Assembly (NCBI RefSeq): GCF_013409985.1
Contig: NZ_JACCBY010000001.1
Coordinates: 372,001-436,000 of the forward strand
Direction: 5' to 3'
Length of the DNA stretch: 64,000 nt
Origin: Sphingomonas melonis
Lineage (GTDB): Bacteria > Pseudomonadota > Alphaproteobacteria > Sphingomonadales > Sphingomonadaceae
The position numbers and the translations under genes are program-made. Below the pieces are notes generated by a model, which was given only the letters and a program-made list of their open reading frames with translations, was not told the origin of the DNA and ran no database searches. Numbering within the stretch: position 1 is the first letter of the stretch; each line of letters opens with the position of its first letter. Below are positions 9,438-17,045 of this stretch, piece after piece.

Positions 9438-10394
9438 TTAGCCAGGCCCACCCCCTGCCCCTCCCGCAAGCGGGAGGGGAGTCGCACGCGTCAGGCTGAG
9501 GAACACGTCCTCCAGATCCGGCTCCTTGGTCGAGACGTCGACGATGCCGAAGCCATCATGCTGGACCGCGGCGAGCACCTCGCCGGCGTTGACCCGGTCC
9601 TTCGCATAGGTGATCTCCAGCGTCCGAGCGCCCTTCAGCACGATCTTGCCGAAACAGGCATTGACCGGCAGCGTCGCGACGTCGCGGTCGACGGTCACCG
9701 CCACCACCTTCTCCTGCGCCTTGCCGACCAGCTCGCGCGTCGGTTCGTTGGCGATCAGCTTGCCGTGGTTGATGATCGCGATCCGGTCGCACAATTCCTC
9801 GGCCTCTTCGAGGTAATGCGTGGTCAGCACCACCGTGACTCCGGCGTCGTTGAGCTGGCGGACATAGGCCCAGAGCTGCTGGCGCAATTCGATGTCGACG
9901 CCCGCGGTCGGCTCGTCGAGCACCAGCACCGGCGGCGAATGGACCATCGCCTTGGCGACCATCAGCCGCCGCTTCATGCCCCCCGACAAGGTGCGGGCAT
10001 AGGCCTTCGCCTTGTCCTCCAGATGCACCGCGCGCAGCAGCTCCATGCTGCGCCGCTGCCCCTTGGGAACGCCGTAGAGGCCGGCCTGGATCTCCAGCGT
10101 CTCGATCGGGGTGAAGAAGGGGTCGAACAGGATCTCCTGGTTGACGATGCCGATCGACGCCTTGGCGTTGCGCGGCTGCGCGTCGATGTCGAAGCCCCAG
10201 ATCGCGGCCTGCCCGTCCGTCTTGTTGACCAGCCCGGCAAGGATGTTGATCAGCGTCGACTTGCCCGCGCCATTGGGGCCGAGCAGGCCGAAGATCTGCC
10301 CACGCGGCACGTCGAAACTGACCCCGTCGAGCGCGCGCTTGCCGCCCTGATAGGTCTTGCAGAGGTTCTGGATGCGGATCGCTGCCTCGGTCAT
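9438..10394 (-). CDS. ABC transporter ATP-binding protein (ABC-2 export type)
   Basis: A 318-residue ATPase subunit of an ABC-2 type exporter. Walker [10 protein letters not shown] lies at residues 39-47, the Q-loop QEILFDPF near 86, signature LSGGMKRRL near 138, and Walker [13 protein letters not shown] near 156, then the family H-loop [14 protein letters not shown]. It resembles the drug/multidrug-export ATPases. No permease gene adjoins it on either side, so its partner is elsewhere or this copy is an orphan. The last about 15 residues ([15 protein letters not shown]) come from a palindromic repeat rather than from the conserved domain, suggesting the native stop was lost when the repeat arrived. 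Confidence 0.92.
   Translation of the reverse strand: MTEAAIRIQNLCKTYQGGKRALDGVSFDVPRGQIFGLLGPNGAGKSTLINILAGLVNKTDGQAAIWGFDIDAQPRNAKASIGIVNQEILFDPFFTPIETLEIQAGLYGVPKGQRRSMELLRAVHLEDKAKAYARTLSGGMKRRLMVAKAMVHSPPVLVLDEPTAGVDIELRQQLWAYVRQLNDAGVTVVLTTHYLEEAEELCDRIAIINHGKLIANEPTRELVGKAQEKVVAVTVDRDVATLPVNACFGKIVLKGARTLEITYAKDRVNAGEVLAAVQHDGFGIVDVSTKEPDLEDVFLSLTRATPLPLAGGAGGGPG
9445..9482. repeat. Hairpin repeat, right copy, inside the 3' end of the ABC ATPase gene
   Basis: The palindrome CCCCTCCCGC / GCGGGAGGGG occupies 9458-9479 and is preceded by CCCACCCCCTG. It is the reverse complement of the copy at 9054-9090 with few differences, and the two bracket the DUF559 gene. Confidence 0.9.
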
Positions 10395-10449
10395 GCAGGC
10401 GGAATACGCCGCTTGCCGAAACGCGCAACTAAATCCTCCCCGTTGCGGG

Positions 10450-10535
10450 CAGCGTTCTATGGCTACGGTGACGGGGTTCGATCGGTTTCTTCTTCTTATC
10501 CGTCACCCCGGAACAGGTCCCGGGTGACGGGGCGG
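10450..10535. repeat. Family A intergenic repeat, short form
   Basis: Contains the palindrome CGTCACCCCGG...CCGGGTGACG at 10501-10530, preceded by about 50 bases (from a TATGGCTACGGTGACGGGG stretch) that also precede the family A copy at 19101. Only one palindromic arm pair is present, so it looks truncated relative to the about 107-bp copies. Confidence 0.8.
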
Positions 10536-10622
10536 GGGCGAAGACAGGAGCCTTACGACAGGCGCGCTTCCGTCCATTGCAGAGGATTGAAGGCCGGGCC
10601 TCTCCTTGCTATCCGGCTCCCC

Positions 10623-10856
10623 ATGATCCCGCCGCCCGAAACCGTCCGCGTGTCGCAACGCCGTGTCGCCTGTGACGGCGCAACCGATATCCCTGGCGGT
10701 GCTGCGCTCGGCCATCCCCGCGTGTTCCTGCAGATCGATGACGAGGGCTATGTCGATTGCGGCTATTGCGATCGGCGCTTCGTGCTGATCGGCGGACCGG
10801 CCGACGGCGCCGATCAGTCGAAATTGCGCGATCATCCGGATGGCGCCAGCATTTAA
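10623..10856 (+). CDS. CHCC-type zinc-finger protein (NDUFS6-like)
   Basis: A 77-residue protein with the arrangement Cys21, a His near residue 33, and a C-terminal CGYC pair near residues 49-52, which is the zinc-binding layout of the CHCC zinc-finger family related to the complex I accessory subunit NDUFS6. The core [20 protein letters not shown] is characteristic. In alphaproteobacteria these small proteins are thought to associate with respiratory complex I, but this is family knowledge and not shown here. The ATG at 10623 is chosen because the longer frame upstream crosses an intergenic repeat. It lies 18 bp before tldD and may be co-transcribed. Confidence 0.85.
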   Translation: MIPPPETVRVSQRRVACDGATDIPGGAALGHPRVFLQIDDEGYVDCGYCDRRFVLIGGPADGADQSKLRDHPDGASI

Positions 10857-10874
10857 CGCCCCTATATCGGTGGA

Positions 10875-12305
10875 ATGACTGTAGCCGCCGATCCCCGCTC
10901 GTTCCTGTACCGCGACCAACTGTCGCCCGACGCCGCGCTCCGCCTCACCGCGGATGCGCTCGGCCGCGCCGATGACGGCGAACTGTTCCTGCAATACCGC
11001 AAGGCGGAGGCGTTCGGCTTCGACGACGGCCGGCTGAAGACCGCGAGCTACGACACCAATGCCGGCTTCGGCCTGCGCGCGGTGTCGGGCGAGATGACCG
11101 CCTTTGCCCATGCCAACGAACTGTCGGAAGCGGCGATCCGCCGCGCCGGCGAGACGATGGCGCTGATCGACCCGACGACGAGCGCCAAGGCGCCGCCGCC
11201 GCAGGGCAACAACCGCCACCTCTACACCGATGCCGATCCGCTCGACCTGGTGCCGTTCGCCGACAAGGTGAACCTCTGCCAGACGATCGACGCCGCGGCC
11301 CGGGCGCGCGACCCGCGCGTCGCGCAGGTCTCCGTCGGTTTGTCCGGCACGTGGAGCGTGGTCGAGATCGTCCGGCCCGACGGCTTCGTGGCCACCGACG
11401 TGCGACCGCTGGTGCGGCTCAACATCCAGATCGTCGTCGAGCAGAACGGCCGCCGCGAGACCGGTACGTTCGGCATCGGCGGGCGCTATCTCTACGACCG
11501 GCTGTTCGACGAAACCGTATGGAACCGCGGCATCGACGAGGCGCTGGCGCATGCGCTCGTCAACCTTGATTCTGTGGCGGCGCCGGCGGGCGAGATGACC
11601 GTGCTGCTCGGGCCGGGCTGGCCGGGGATCGTGCTGCACGAGGCGATCGGCCATGGCCTAGAGGGCGATTTCAACCGCAAGGGCACCAGCGCCTTCTCGG
11701 GGCGGATCGGCGAGCGCGTCGCGGCGCCGGGTGTCACCGTGGTCGACGACGGCTCGATCGCCGACCGGCGCGGCTCGCTGTCGATCGACGACGAGGGCAC
11801 GCCGACGTCGGAGACGGTGCTGATCGAAGACGGCATCCTCAAGGGCTATATGCAGGACCGGCTCAACGCGCGGCTGATGGGCGTCGCGCCGACCGGCAAC
11901 GGCCGCCGCGAGAGCTTCGCGCATGCGCCGATGCCGCGGATGACCAATACCTTCATGAAGGGCGGCAACGACGATCCCGCCGAGCTGCTGAGCCGCGTGA
12001 AGCGCGGCATCTTCGCCAAGAGCTTCGGCGGCGGACAGGTCGATATCGTCTCGGGCAAGTTCGTCTTCAGCTGCACCGAGGCGTATCTGATCGAGGACGG
12101 CCGGATCGGCGCGCCGATCAAGGGCGCGACGCTGATCGGCGACGGCCCGACGGTGCTGACCAAGGTCGCCGGTATCGGCAACGACTTCGCGCTCGACGAG
12201 GGGATCGGCGTCTGCGGCAAGGGCGGGCAGAGCGTGCCGGCTGGCGTGGGGCAGCCGACGCTGCTGGTCGACGGGCTGACGGTGGGTGGGACGGCGACGG
12301 CGTAA
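10875..12305 (+). CDS. tldD: Metalloprotease TldD
   Basis: A 476-residue TldD-type zinc metalloprotease, the catalytic partner of PmbA/TldE, involved in processing small peptides and in antitoxin or modified-peptide turnover in other bacteria. The zinc ligand motif HEAIGHGLEGD lies near residue 256, followed by the conserved FNRKGTSAFSGRIGERVA segment and a C-terminal GIGVCGKGGQSVPAGVGQP near 440. The ATG at 10875 fits the family length. pmbA is not in the window. The downstream gene pair is a CcdAB toxin-antitoxin on the opposite strand; in E. coli TldD/TldE has been linked to CcdA degradation, which makes the proximity notable but not proof of function. Confidence 0.95.
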   Translation: MTVAADPRSFLYRDQLSPDAALRLTADALGRADDGELFLQYRKAEAFGFDDGRLKTASYDTNAGFGLRAVSGEMTAFAHANELSEAAIRRAGETMALIDPTTSAKAPPPQGNNRHLYTDADPLDLVPFADKVNLCQTIDAAARARDPRVAQVSVGLSGTWSVVEIVRPDGFVATDVRPLVRLNIQIVVEQNGRRETGTFGIGGRYLYDRLFDETVWNRGIDEALAHALVNLDSVAAPAGEMTVLLGPGWPGIVLHEAIGHGLEGDFNRKGTSAFSGRIGERVAAPGVTVVDDGSIADRRGSLSIDDEGTPTSETVLIEDGILKGYMQDRLNARLMGVAPTGNGRRESFAHAPMPRMTNTFMKGGNDDPAELLSRVKRGIFAKSFGGGQVDIVSGKFVFSCTEAYLIEDGRIGAPIKGATLIGDGPTVLTKVAGIGNDFALDEGIGVCGKGGQSVPAGVGQPTLLVDGLTVGGTATA

Positions 12306-12313
12306 TCGCTGGA

Positions 12314-12610
12314 TCACACCCCCGTCAGCATCATGTCGAACGCACGGATGATGTCGAAGCGATAGGCGGTCAGATCGGCCACCTTGGTGCGTAATTCGCT
12401 GCGGCCCAAGGTGGCGGCGAATTGCGTAACCATCGCATACAACGCGCCTTCGAGGTCGAAGACCGGATTGAGATGCGCGCGCCGAGGCGGTGCCCGGTCC
12501 AGCAGGATCAGCGGTGCGACGAGCCGGGTGGCAAGCAATTCCAGCGAGTCCGCCTGACAATCGAGGAGCAACTGGCCGTCCGGCGTGCGATACACGTCGA
12601 ACTGGGCCAT
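12314..12610 (-). CDS. ccdB: CcdB-family toxin
   Basis: A 98-residue protein that begins MAQFDVYRTPDG, the classic CcdB opening, followed by LLLDCQADSLELLATRLVAPL, which is the conserved beta-strand core. CcdB toxins poison DNA gyrase; the C-terminal residues that mediate this in F-plasmid CcdB (Trp-Gly-Ile) are here LTGV, so activity is uncertain. It overlaps the upstream antitoxin gene by one base (TGATG), the expected antitoxin-first order. The start at 12610 is preferred over a longer frame that overlaps the antitoxin. It converges on tldD with an 8-bp gap. Confidence 0.88.
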   Translation of the reverse strand: MAQFDVYRTPDGQLLLDCQADSLELLATRLVAPLILLDRAPPRRAHLNPVFDLEGALYAMVTQFAATLGRSELRTKVADLTAYRFDIIRAFDMMLTGV

Positions 12611-12846
12611 CAGAACAGCCGATACTTTTCCAGCGGCAATCCGTTCTGTTCCACCCAGCGATTGACGGCTTCTGCCCACTCGCGATTGTCCTCGCGCCAG
12701 CGATGATCGAGCTCGCGCTTCAGCGCGGCGCGCAGCGCCACGACATCGTCGTCATGCGCGACGCCGAAGCGCGCGGCCTCGGCGCGAACCTCGGAGTCGC
12801 TCATATCACGCGTGCTCTTCAGCGGCAGGTCGAGCGTACTTGCCAT
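12610..12846 (-). CDS. ccdA: CcdA-family antitoxin
   Basis: A 78-residue acidic protein that ends with WAEAVNRWVEQNGLPLEKYRLF, matching the CcdA C-terminal toxin-binding segment (a run like the family consensus ENxxaixxyNxxVExxGlplxxxRxF). The N-terminus is poorly defined and would contain the DNA-binding ribbon-helix-helix in canonical members. The ATG at 12846 is preferred to an upstream in-frame ATG at 12924, which would overlap the divergent DUF2007 gene. Translation is coupled to ccdB. CcdA normally represses its own operon together with CcdB; no operator was identified by eye. Confidence 0.85.
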   Translation of the reverse strand: MASTLDLPLKSTRDMSDSEVRAEAARFGVAHDDDVVALRAALKRELDHRWREDNREWAEAVNRWVEQNGLPLEKYRLF

Positions 12847-12922
12847 GGCGGGATGATATGAACGATGGGTCGGCGGGTCAACGGACGCCAAGGGGTAGCC
12901 GCACGACCTTAGAGGAATGTCC

Positions 12923-13129
12923 ATGAGCCTCGCCGAACTCGGTCGCTATGATCGCAACCTCGCCAATATCATCGTCGGCCGGCTCGACTCGGAGGGGATC
13001 GACGCGATTGCTTTCGACGGTGGCGCGAGCATCGCCGATGGCAGCTATCTGCTGATCCCGGTGCGGGTGATGGTCGACGACGATGACCTCGCAGCGGCCC
13101 AGGCAATCGTCGCTGTTGCCCAATTTTGA
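12923..13129 (+). CDS. DUF2007-like small protein
   Basis: A 68-residue protein beginning MSLAELGRYDRNLANIIVGRLDSEGIDA and including LIPVRVMVDDDDLAAAQAIV, a pattern of the DUF2007 family (one beta-alpha-beta unit, ferredoxin-like, proposed as a small signalling or binding domain). Start at 12923 is chosen over an ATG at 12917 because AGAGGA lies at proper distance from 12923 and abuts 12917. It is divergent from ccdA and precedes glnK by 134 bp, but the sigma-54 promoter between them makes the latter a separate unit. Function unknown. Confidence 0.75.
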   Translation: MSLAELGRYDRNLANIIVGRLDSEGIDAIAFDGGASIADGSYLLIPVRVMVDDDDLAAAQAIVAVAQF

Positions 13130-13216
13130 GGCAGATAGGCGCGGCTGCACAATAATCTAACGGTTTTCTCCCCCCATCTGCGCCACGAACTGCCCATAAG
13201 GCGGCCGTTTCACGAT

Positions 13217-13232
13217 TGGCATGATGATTGCG
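13217..13232 (+). promoter_or_regulatory. Sigma-54 (RpoN) promoter upstream of glnK-amtB
   Basis: TGGCAT-GATGA-TTGC matches the consensus TGGCAC-N5-TTGCA in 9 of 11 fixed positions, with the invariant GG (13218-13219) and GC (13230-13231) exactly 12 bases apart. It lies about 32 bases upstream of the glnK ATG, a suitable leader length. Nitrogen-limitation control of glnK-amtB by RpoN and NtrC is well known; an NtrC site was not confidently located. Confidence 0.85.
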
Positions 13233-13263
13233 ATGCCTCTCTCGGACAATCGAGGGGGCAGGG

Positions 13264-13602
13264 ATGAAGCTGGTCATTGCGATCATCAAGCCGTTCAAGC
13301 TCGACGAGGTGAGGGAAGCGCTCACCACGTTGGGGGTGGCGGGGATGACGGTTACCGAGGTGAAGGGGTTCGGCCGCCAGAAGGGGCAGACCGAAATCTA
13401 CCGCGGGGCCGAATACAGCACCAACATGGTGCCCAAGATCAAGATCGAGGTGGTCTGTCCCGGCGACCTCGCCGACCGGGTGGTCGAGGCGGTGCAGGCC
13501 TCGGCGAACACCGGCGCGATCGGCGACGGCAAGATCTTCGTGCTCGATGTCGGGCAGGCGGTGCGCATCCGCACCGGTGAAACCGACGATTCGGCGCTGT
13601 GA
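13264..13602 (+). CDS. glnK: P-II family nitrogen regulator (GlnK/GlnB)
   Basis: Exactly 112 residues, the standard P-II length. The T-loop reads EIYRGAEYSTNMVPK with the uridylylation residue Tyr51; B-loop and C-loop signatures are present (TGAIGDGKIFV near residue 84-94 and a C-terminal VRIRTGE near 101). P-II binds ATP/ADP and 2-oxoglutarate and, when unmodified, blocks AmtB and signals to glutamine synthetase control and NtrB. The ATG at 13264 follows a GAGGGGGCAGGG ribosome site; an upstream in-frame TTG at 13228 falls inside the promoter and is rejected. Named glnK because amtB follows after 11 bp. Confidence 0.96.
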   Translation: MKLVIAIIKPFKLDEVREALTTLGVAGMTVTEVKGFGRQKGQTEIYRGAEYSTNMVPKIKIEVVCPGDLADRVVEAVQASANTGAIGDGKIFVLDVGQAVRIRTGETDDSAL

Positions 13603-13613
13603 GGGGGGATTCG

Positions 13614-14975
13614 ATGACGCATATCCGCAAGATCGCCGGTGCGGCGGGGCTGGGCGCCCTTGCTTTCGCCGCGCTGCCCGCCTGGGCGCAGGACGCCGCC
13701 CTGCAGGCGCCGGCCGCCGCGGCGCCAGCCGCAACGGTCAACAAGGGTGACACCGCCTGGATGATGACCTCGACGGTCCTCGTCATGATGATGATCCTGC
13801 CCGGCCTCGCCCTGTTCTACGGCGGCCTCACCCGCGCCAAGAACATGCTGTCGACGATGACGCAGATCGGCGCGGTCGCCTGCCTCGCGATGCTGCTGTG
13901 GGTGATGTACGGCTACAGCCTCGCCTTCGGCCCCGACGTCACCGGCGGCCTGTCGAACGTGATCGGCAGCCTCGACAAGGCGTTCCTCAAGGGCGTCACC
14001 GCCTCGTCGCAGGCGGCGACCTTCACCGCCGGGGTCGAGATCCCCGAATATGTCTTCATCTGCTTCCAGATGACCTTCGCCGCGATCACCATCGCGCTGG
14101 TGCTGGGGTCGGTGGTCGAGCGGATGAAGTTCAGCGCGGTCATGGTCTTCGCATTGGTCTGGCTGACGATCGTCTATTTCCCGATCGCACACATGGTCTG
14201 GGCGTCGTCGGGCGTGTTCTTCAAGGCGGGCGCGCTCGATTTCGCCGGCGGCACGGTCGTGCACATCAACGCCGGCGTCTCGGCGCTGGTCGCCTCGCTC
14301 ATGCTCGGCAAGCGGATGGGCTATCCCAATACGCCGATGCCGCCGCATTCGCTGACGCTGACCGGGGTCGGCACCGGCCTGCTCTGGGTCGGCTGGTTCG
14401 GCTTCAACGCCGGTTCGGCGCTGGAGGCGAATGGCTCGGCGGGGCTGGCGATGCTCAACACCTTCGTCGCCACCGCATCGGGCGGGCTGTTCTGGATGCT
14501 GGTCGAGCGTGCGCGCGGCCACAAGGGCTCGGCTTTGGGCTTCTGCTCGGGCATCGTCGCCGGGCTGGTCGCGGTGACGCCGGCGGCGGGCAATTCGGGG
14601 CCGTTCGGCGCGATCGTGCTCGGCGCGGTCGCCTCGATCGTCTGCTTCTTCGCGGTGTCGGTCCTCAAGCCCAGGCTCGGCTATGACGACGCGCTCGACG
14701 CCTTCGGGGTGCACGGCATCGGCGGCATGATCGGCGCAATCGGCACCGCCATCGTCTACGCGCCGTCGCTCGGCGGCCCGGGCGCGGCGGATTATGCGAT
14801 GGGCGCCAAGCTGCTCGTCCAGGTCGAGGCGGTGGTGACCACGATCCTCTGGGCGACGTTCGGCACCGTCATCGCGATCTTCGTCGCCAAGGCGATCACC
14901 GGCCTGCGCGTCGCTCCCGAAGTCGAACAGGAAGGCCTCGACCTCGGCGAGCACGGCGAGCGCGCCTATAATTGA
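13614..14975 (+). CDS. amtB: Ammonium transporter
   Basis: A 453-residue Amt/MEP/Rh channel with eleven predicted helices. A cleavable signal peptide ends at about residue 23 (PAWAQ), followed by a Pro/Ala linker and the first helix. The twin-histidine pore residues lie in GGTVVHINAGVSALV near residue 217 and DAFGVHGIGGM near residue 365. It conducts ammonia/ammonium and is gated by the P-II protein encoded just upstream. Start at 13614 is preceded by GAGGGGGGAT. A strong terminator follows at 15039. Confidence 0.96.
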   Translation: MTHIRKIAGAAGLGALAFAALPAWAQDAALQAPAAAAPAATVNKGDTAWMMTSTVLVMMMILPGLALFYGGLTRAKNMLSTMTQIGAVACLAMLLWVMYGYSLAFGPDVTGGLSNVIGSLDKAFLKGVTASSQAATFTAGVEIPEYVFICFQMTFAAITIALVLGSVVERMKFSAVMVFALVWLTIVYFPIAHMVWASSGVFFKAGALDFAGGTVVHINAGVSALVASLMLGKRMGYPNTPMPPHSLTLTGVGTGLLWVGWFGFNAGSALEANGSAGLAMLNTFVATASGGLFWMLVERARGHKGSALGFCSGIVAGLVAVTPAAGNSGPFGAIVLGAVASIVCFFAVSVLKPRLGYDDALDAFGVHGIGGMIGAIGTAIVYAPSLGGPGAADYAMGAKLLVQVEAVVTTILWATFGTVIAIFVAKAITGLRVAPEVEQEGLDLGEHGERAYN

Positions 14976-15038
14976 CCCTATCGGGGGCGGGGGCAGCAGA
15001 TCCCCGCCCCCCACGATGTTCCTCCTGCGGACGACCCT

Positions 15039-15072
15039 GACCCGGTACGGCGACGTACCGGGTCTTTTTTGT
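15039..15072 (+). terminator. Rho-independent terminator after amtB
   Basis: A 10-bp perfect stem GACCCGGTAC / GTACCGGGTC around a GGCGAC loop is followed directly by CTTTTTTG. It ends the glnK-amtB transcription unit. Confidence 0.92.
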
Positions 15073-15075
15073 TTT

Positions 15076-15240
15076 GCGCGCGAAGACGCGAAGACGCGAA
15101 GGGGGTGTGGAGGGCGCAGGCGTGAGCCTGCTTTTCACATGACGGCGGAGAGGGGCGTGGTGCCGCCACGGGCGCGACATCTTCGCGTCTTCGCGTCTTC
15201 GCGTGATTCATTTTCGCGCAGAGGCGCATAGGCGCAGAGT
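15076..15240. repeat. Family C element (CGCGAAGA repeats at both ends)
   Basis: The left end is a threefold run of GCGAAGAC units and the right end is the inverted counterpart, CTTCGCGT three times, plus an AT-richer TGATTCATTTTCGCGCAGAGGC tail. The middle about 75 bases show no clear gene. A second element with the same ends lies at 37855-38115. The pattern suggests a short mobile element with oligonucleotide-repeat termini. Part of the 14976-15484 gene-free stretch. Confidence 0.75.
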
Positions 15241-15335
15241 GGCTGTGCGCTGCGAGAGCCGGGTGATTCGGTCGCAAGTGTGAGGGTGCCTGCGGCGCAG
15301 CGTCGGGTTAGGCTCGAAACGCCCTTTCCATTCAT

Positions 15336-15447
15336 CCGTCACCCCGGGCGTGTTCCGGGGTCCACTCTGCGGCGGGGAGAGGGGCCTGAGGCGACAGCGC
15401 ACGCCTGCGAATCGGTGGACCCCGGAACACGTCCGGGGTGACGACGG
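15336..15447. repeat. Family A inverted-repeat element
   Basis: Arms of about 30 bases (CCGTCACCCCGGGCGTGTTC at the left, inverted at the right end as GGACCCCGGAACACGTCCGG) enclose about 50 bases with GCGGCGGGGAGAGG. Together with the preceding family C element it accounts for most of the gap between amtB and ribH. Confidence 0.88.
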
Positions 15448-15484
15448 ATGTGAGGCGCCTCCGCGCGCTAAAACCCGCTCGCGA

Positions 15485-15904
15485 TCAGCCCAGCCGCTCG
15501 CGCAATGCCAGCATCGCCAGCGCCGCCTGCGCCGCGCCGGCTCCCTTGTCGAGCTGCGCCGGATCGGCGCGGACGATCGCCTGCGCCTCGTTCTCGGTGG
15601 TGAGGATGCCGTTGCCGATCGCCAGGCCGTCGAGCGTCAGCGCCATGATGCCGCGCGCGCTTTCGTTGGAGACGATCTCGAAATGGTAGGTCTCGCCGCG
15701 GATCACCACGCCCAGCGCGACGAAGGCGTCATAGCGGTCGGTGTCCGCCGCCAGCGCGATCGCGCCCGGCACCTCCAGCGCGCCCGGCACCGTCACCGTC
15801 TCGTGGCTATGGCCCGCCGCCTCGATCGCGGCGCGGGCGCCGGTGAGCAGCATGTCGTTGAGATGGTCGTAGAAGCGCGCTTCGACGATGAGGATATGCG
15901 CCAT
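15485..15904 (-). CDS. ribH: 6,7-dimethyl-8-ribityllumazine synthase
   Basis: A 139-residue lumazine synthase, the penultimate step of riboflavin synthesis, joining the ribB and the ribD products. Characteristic parts are [11 protein letters not shown] near residue 7, [14 protein letters not shown] near 39, [15 protein letters not shown] near 62 with the catalytic His at about 74, and [12 protein letters not shown] near 98. It is a bit shorter than E. coli RibH (156). The gene starts one base after the ribB stop codon, so it belongs to the ribD-ribE-ribB-ribH operon. Confidence 0.96.
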   Translation of the reverse strand: MAHILIVEARFYDHLNDMLLTGARAAIEAAGHSHETVTVPGALEVPGAIALAADTDRYDAFVALGVVIRGETYHFEIVSNESARGIMALTLDGLAIGNGILTTENEAQAIVRADPAQLDKGAGAAQAALAMLALRERLG

Positions 15905-15905
15905 G

Positions 15906-17045
15906 TCAGTCGTCCGTCTCGATTGCCCGTTCGCCGACGATCGACAGGCCGTAGCCGTCGAGCCCGACCAACGTATGGTGGGTGTTGGTGAGCAGCACCA
16001 TCTCCTCGACGCCAAGCTCGGTCAGGATCATCGCGCCGACGCCATAGTCGCGCAATTCCTCCATGTCCGCCTCGGGCAACGTCCCGGCCTTGGCCTGGAG
16101 CGCGACGGTGAACTGGTCGGCGCGGGGGCGGTTGATGACGACGATCACGCCGGCACCTTCCTCCGCGATGATCTCCATCGACCGGCGCAGCAGCCCGGCA
16201 CGGTCGCCGCCCTCGCCGAAGATGTCGGCGAACGGCGACAGCGCGTGCATGCGCACCAGGGTCGGCTTGGCCGGATCGACCTTGCCCTTGACCAGGGCGA
16301 TCTGCTCGGTGCCCGTCGCCTTGTTCCAGAAGGTGAGCGCGGTCCATTCGCCGCCCCATTCGCTGGTGAACCGCGCCTCGGCGCGCTTCTCGACGAGATG
16401 GTCGTAGCGGCGGCGATAGGCGATGAGGTCGCGGATCGTGCCGATCTTGAGATTGTGGAATTGCGCGAAGGTGACGAGGTCGTCCAGACGCGCCATTGTC
16501 CCGTCCTCGTTCATGATCTCGCAGATCACGCCCGAGGGGTTGAGCCCGGCGAGCCGCGACACGTCGACCGCCGCCTCGGTATGGCCGGTGCGCACCAGCA
16601 CGCCGCCGTCGCGCGCGACCAGCGGGAAGACGTGGCCGGGAGTGACGATCTCGTCGCGGCTCTTCGACGAATCGATCGCCACCGCGATGGTCCGCGCGCG
16701 ATCGGCGGCGGAGATGCCGGTGGTGACGCCGTCGCGCGCCTCGATCGAGGTGGTGAAGGCGGTCTCGTAGCGCGTGCCGTTGTTGCGGCTCATCAGCGTC
16801 AGGCCGAGCTCGTCGACCCGGCTTTTGGTCAGCGCAAGGCAGATCAGGCCGCGGCCGTGCTTGGCCATGAAGTTGATCTTCTCGGGCGTCGCCATCTGCG
16901 CGGGCACGACGAGGTCGCCCTCATTCTCGCGATCCTCGTCGTCGACGAGGATGAACATCCGGCCGTTGCGCGCCTCGTCGATGATCTCCTCCGGTGAGGA
17001 GAGGAAGGCATGGCGCAAGCGTCCAAGCTCGGCGTTAGCGGCCAC
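15906..17045 (-). CDS. ribB: 3,4-dihydroxy-2-butanone 4-phosphate synthase with degenerate GTP cyclohydrolase II domain (RibBX type)
   Basis: A 379-residue protein. Residues about 20-215 are a full DHBP synthase ([13 protein letters not shown] near 36, [10 protein letters not shown] near 163). Residues about 220-379 resemble the GTP cyclohydrolase II fold, but at the zinc-binding stretch the sequence reads [21 protein letters not shown]: the three cysteines required for zinc and catalysis are absent. Such DHBPS-plus-degenerate-domain proteins have been described in Proteobacteria as RibBX. A separate ribA is therefore expected elsewhere. The GTG at 17045 overlaps the end of ribE by 11 bases; no suitable ATG exists before the conserved domain. 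Confidence 0.9.
   Translation of the reverse strand: MAANAELGRLRHAFLSSPEEIIDEARNGRMFILVDDEDRENEGDLVVPAQMATPEKINFMAKHGRGLICLALTKSRVDELGLTLMSRNNGTRYETAFTTSIEARDGVTTGISAADRARTIAVAIDSSKSRDEIVTPGHVFPLVARDGGVLVRTGHTEAAVDVSRLAGLNPSGVICEIMNEDGTMARLDDLVTFAQFHNLKIGTIRDLIAYRRRYDHLVEKRAEARFTSEWGGEWTALTFWNKATGTEQIALVKGKVDPAKPTLVRMHALSPFADIFGEGGDRAGLLRRSMEIIAEEGAGVIVVINRPRADQFTVALQAKAGTLPEADMEELRDYGVGAMILTELGVEEMVLLTNTHHTLVGLDGYGLSIVGERAIETDD

Noticed and set aside
12847..12924. Longer ccdA with ATG at 12924
   Set aside because: The extension overlaps the start of the divergent DUF2007 gene and is not CcdA-like.
13228..13263. TTG start for the P-II protein
   Set aside because: It overlaps the sigma-54 promoter element and would lengthen a protein family of fixed 112 residues.
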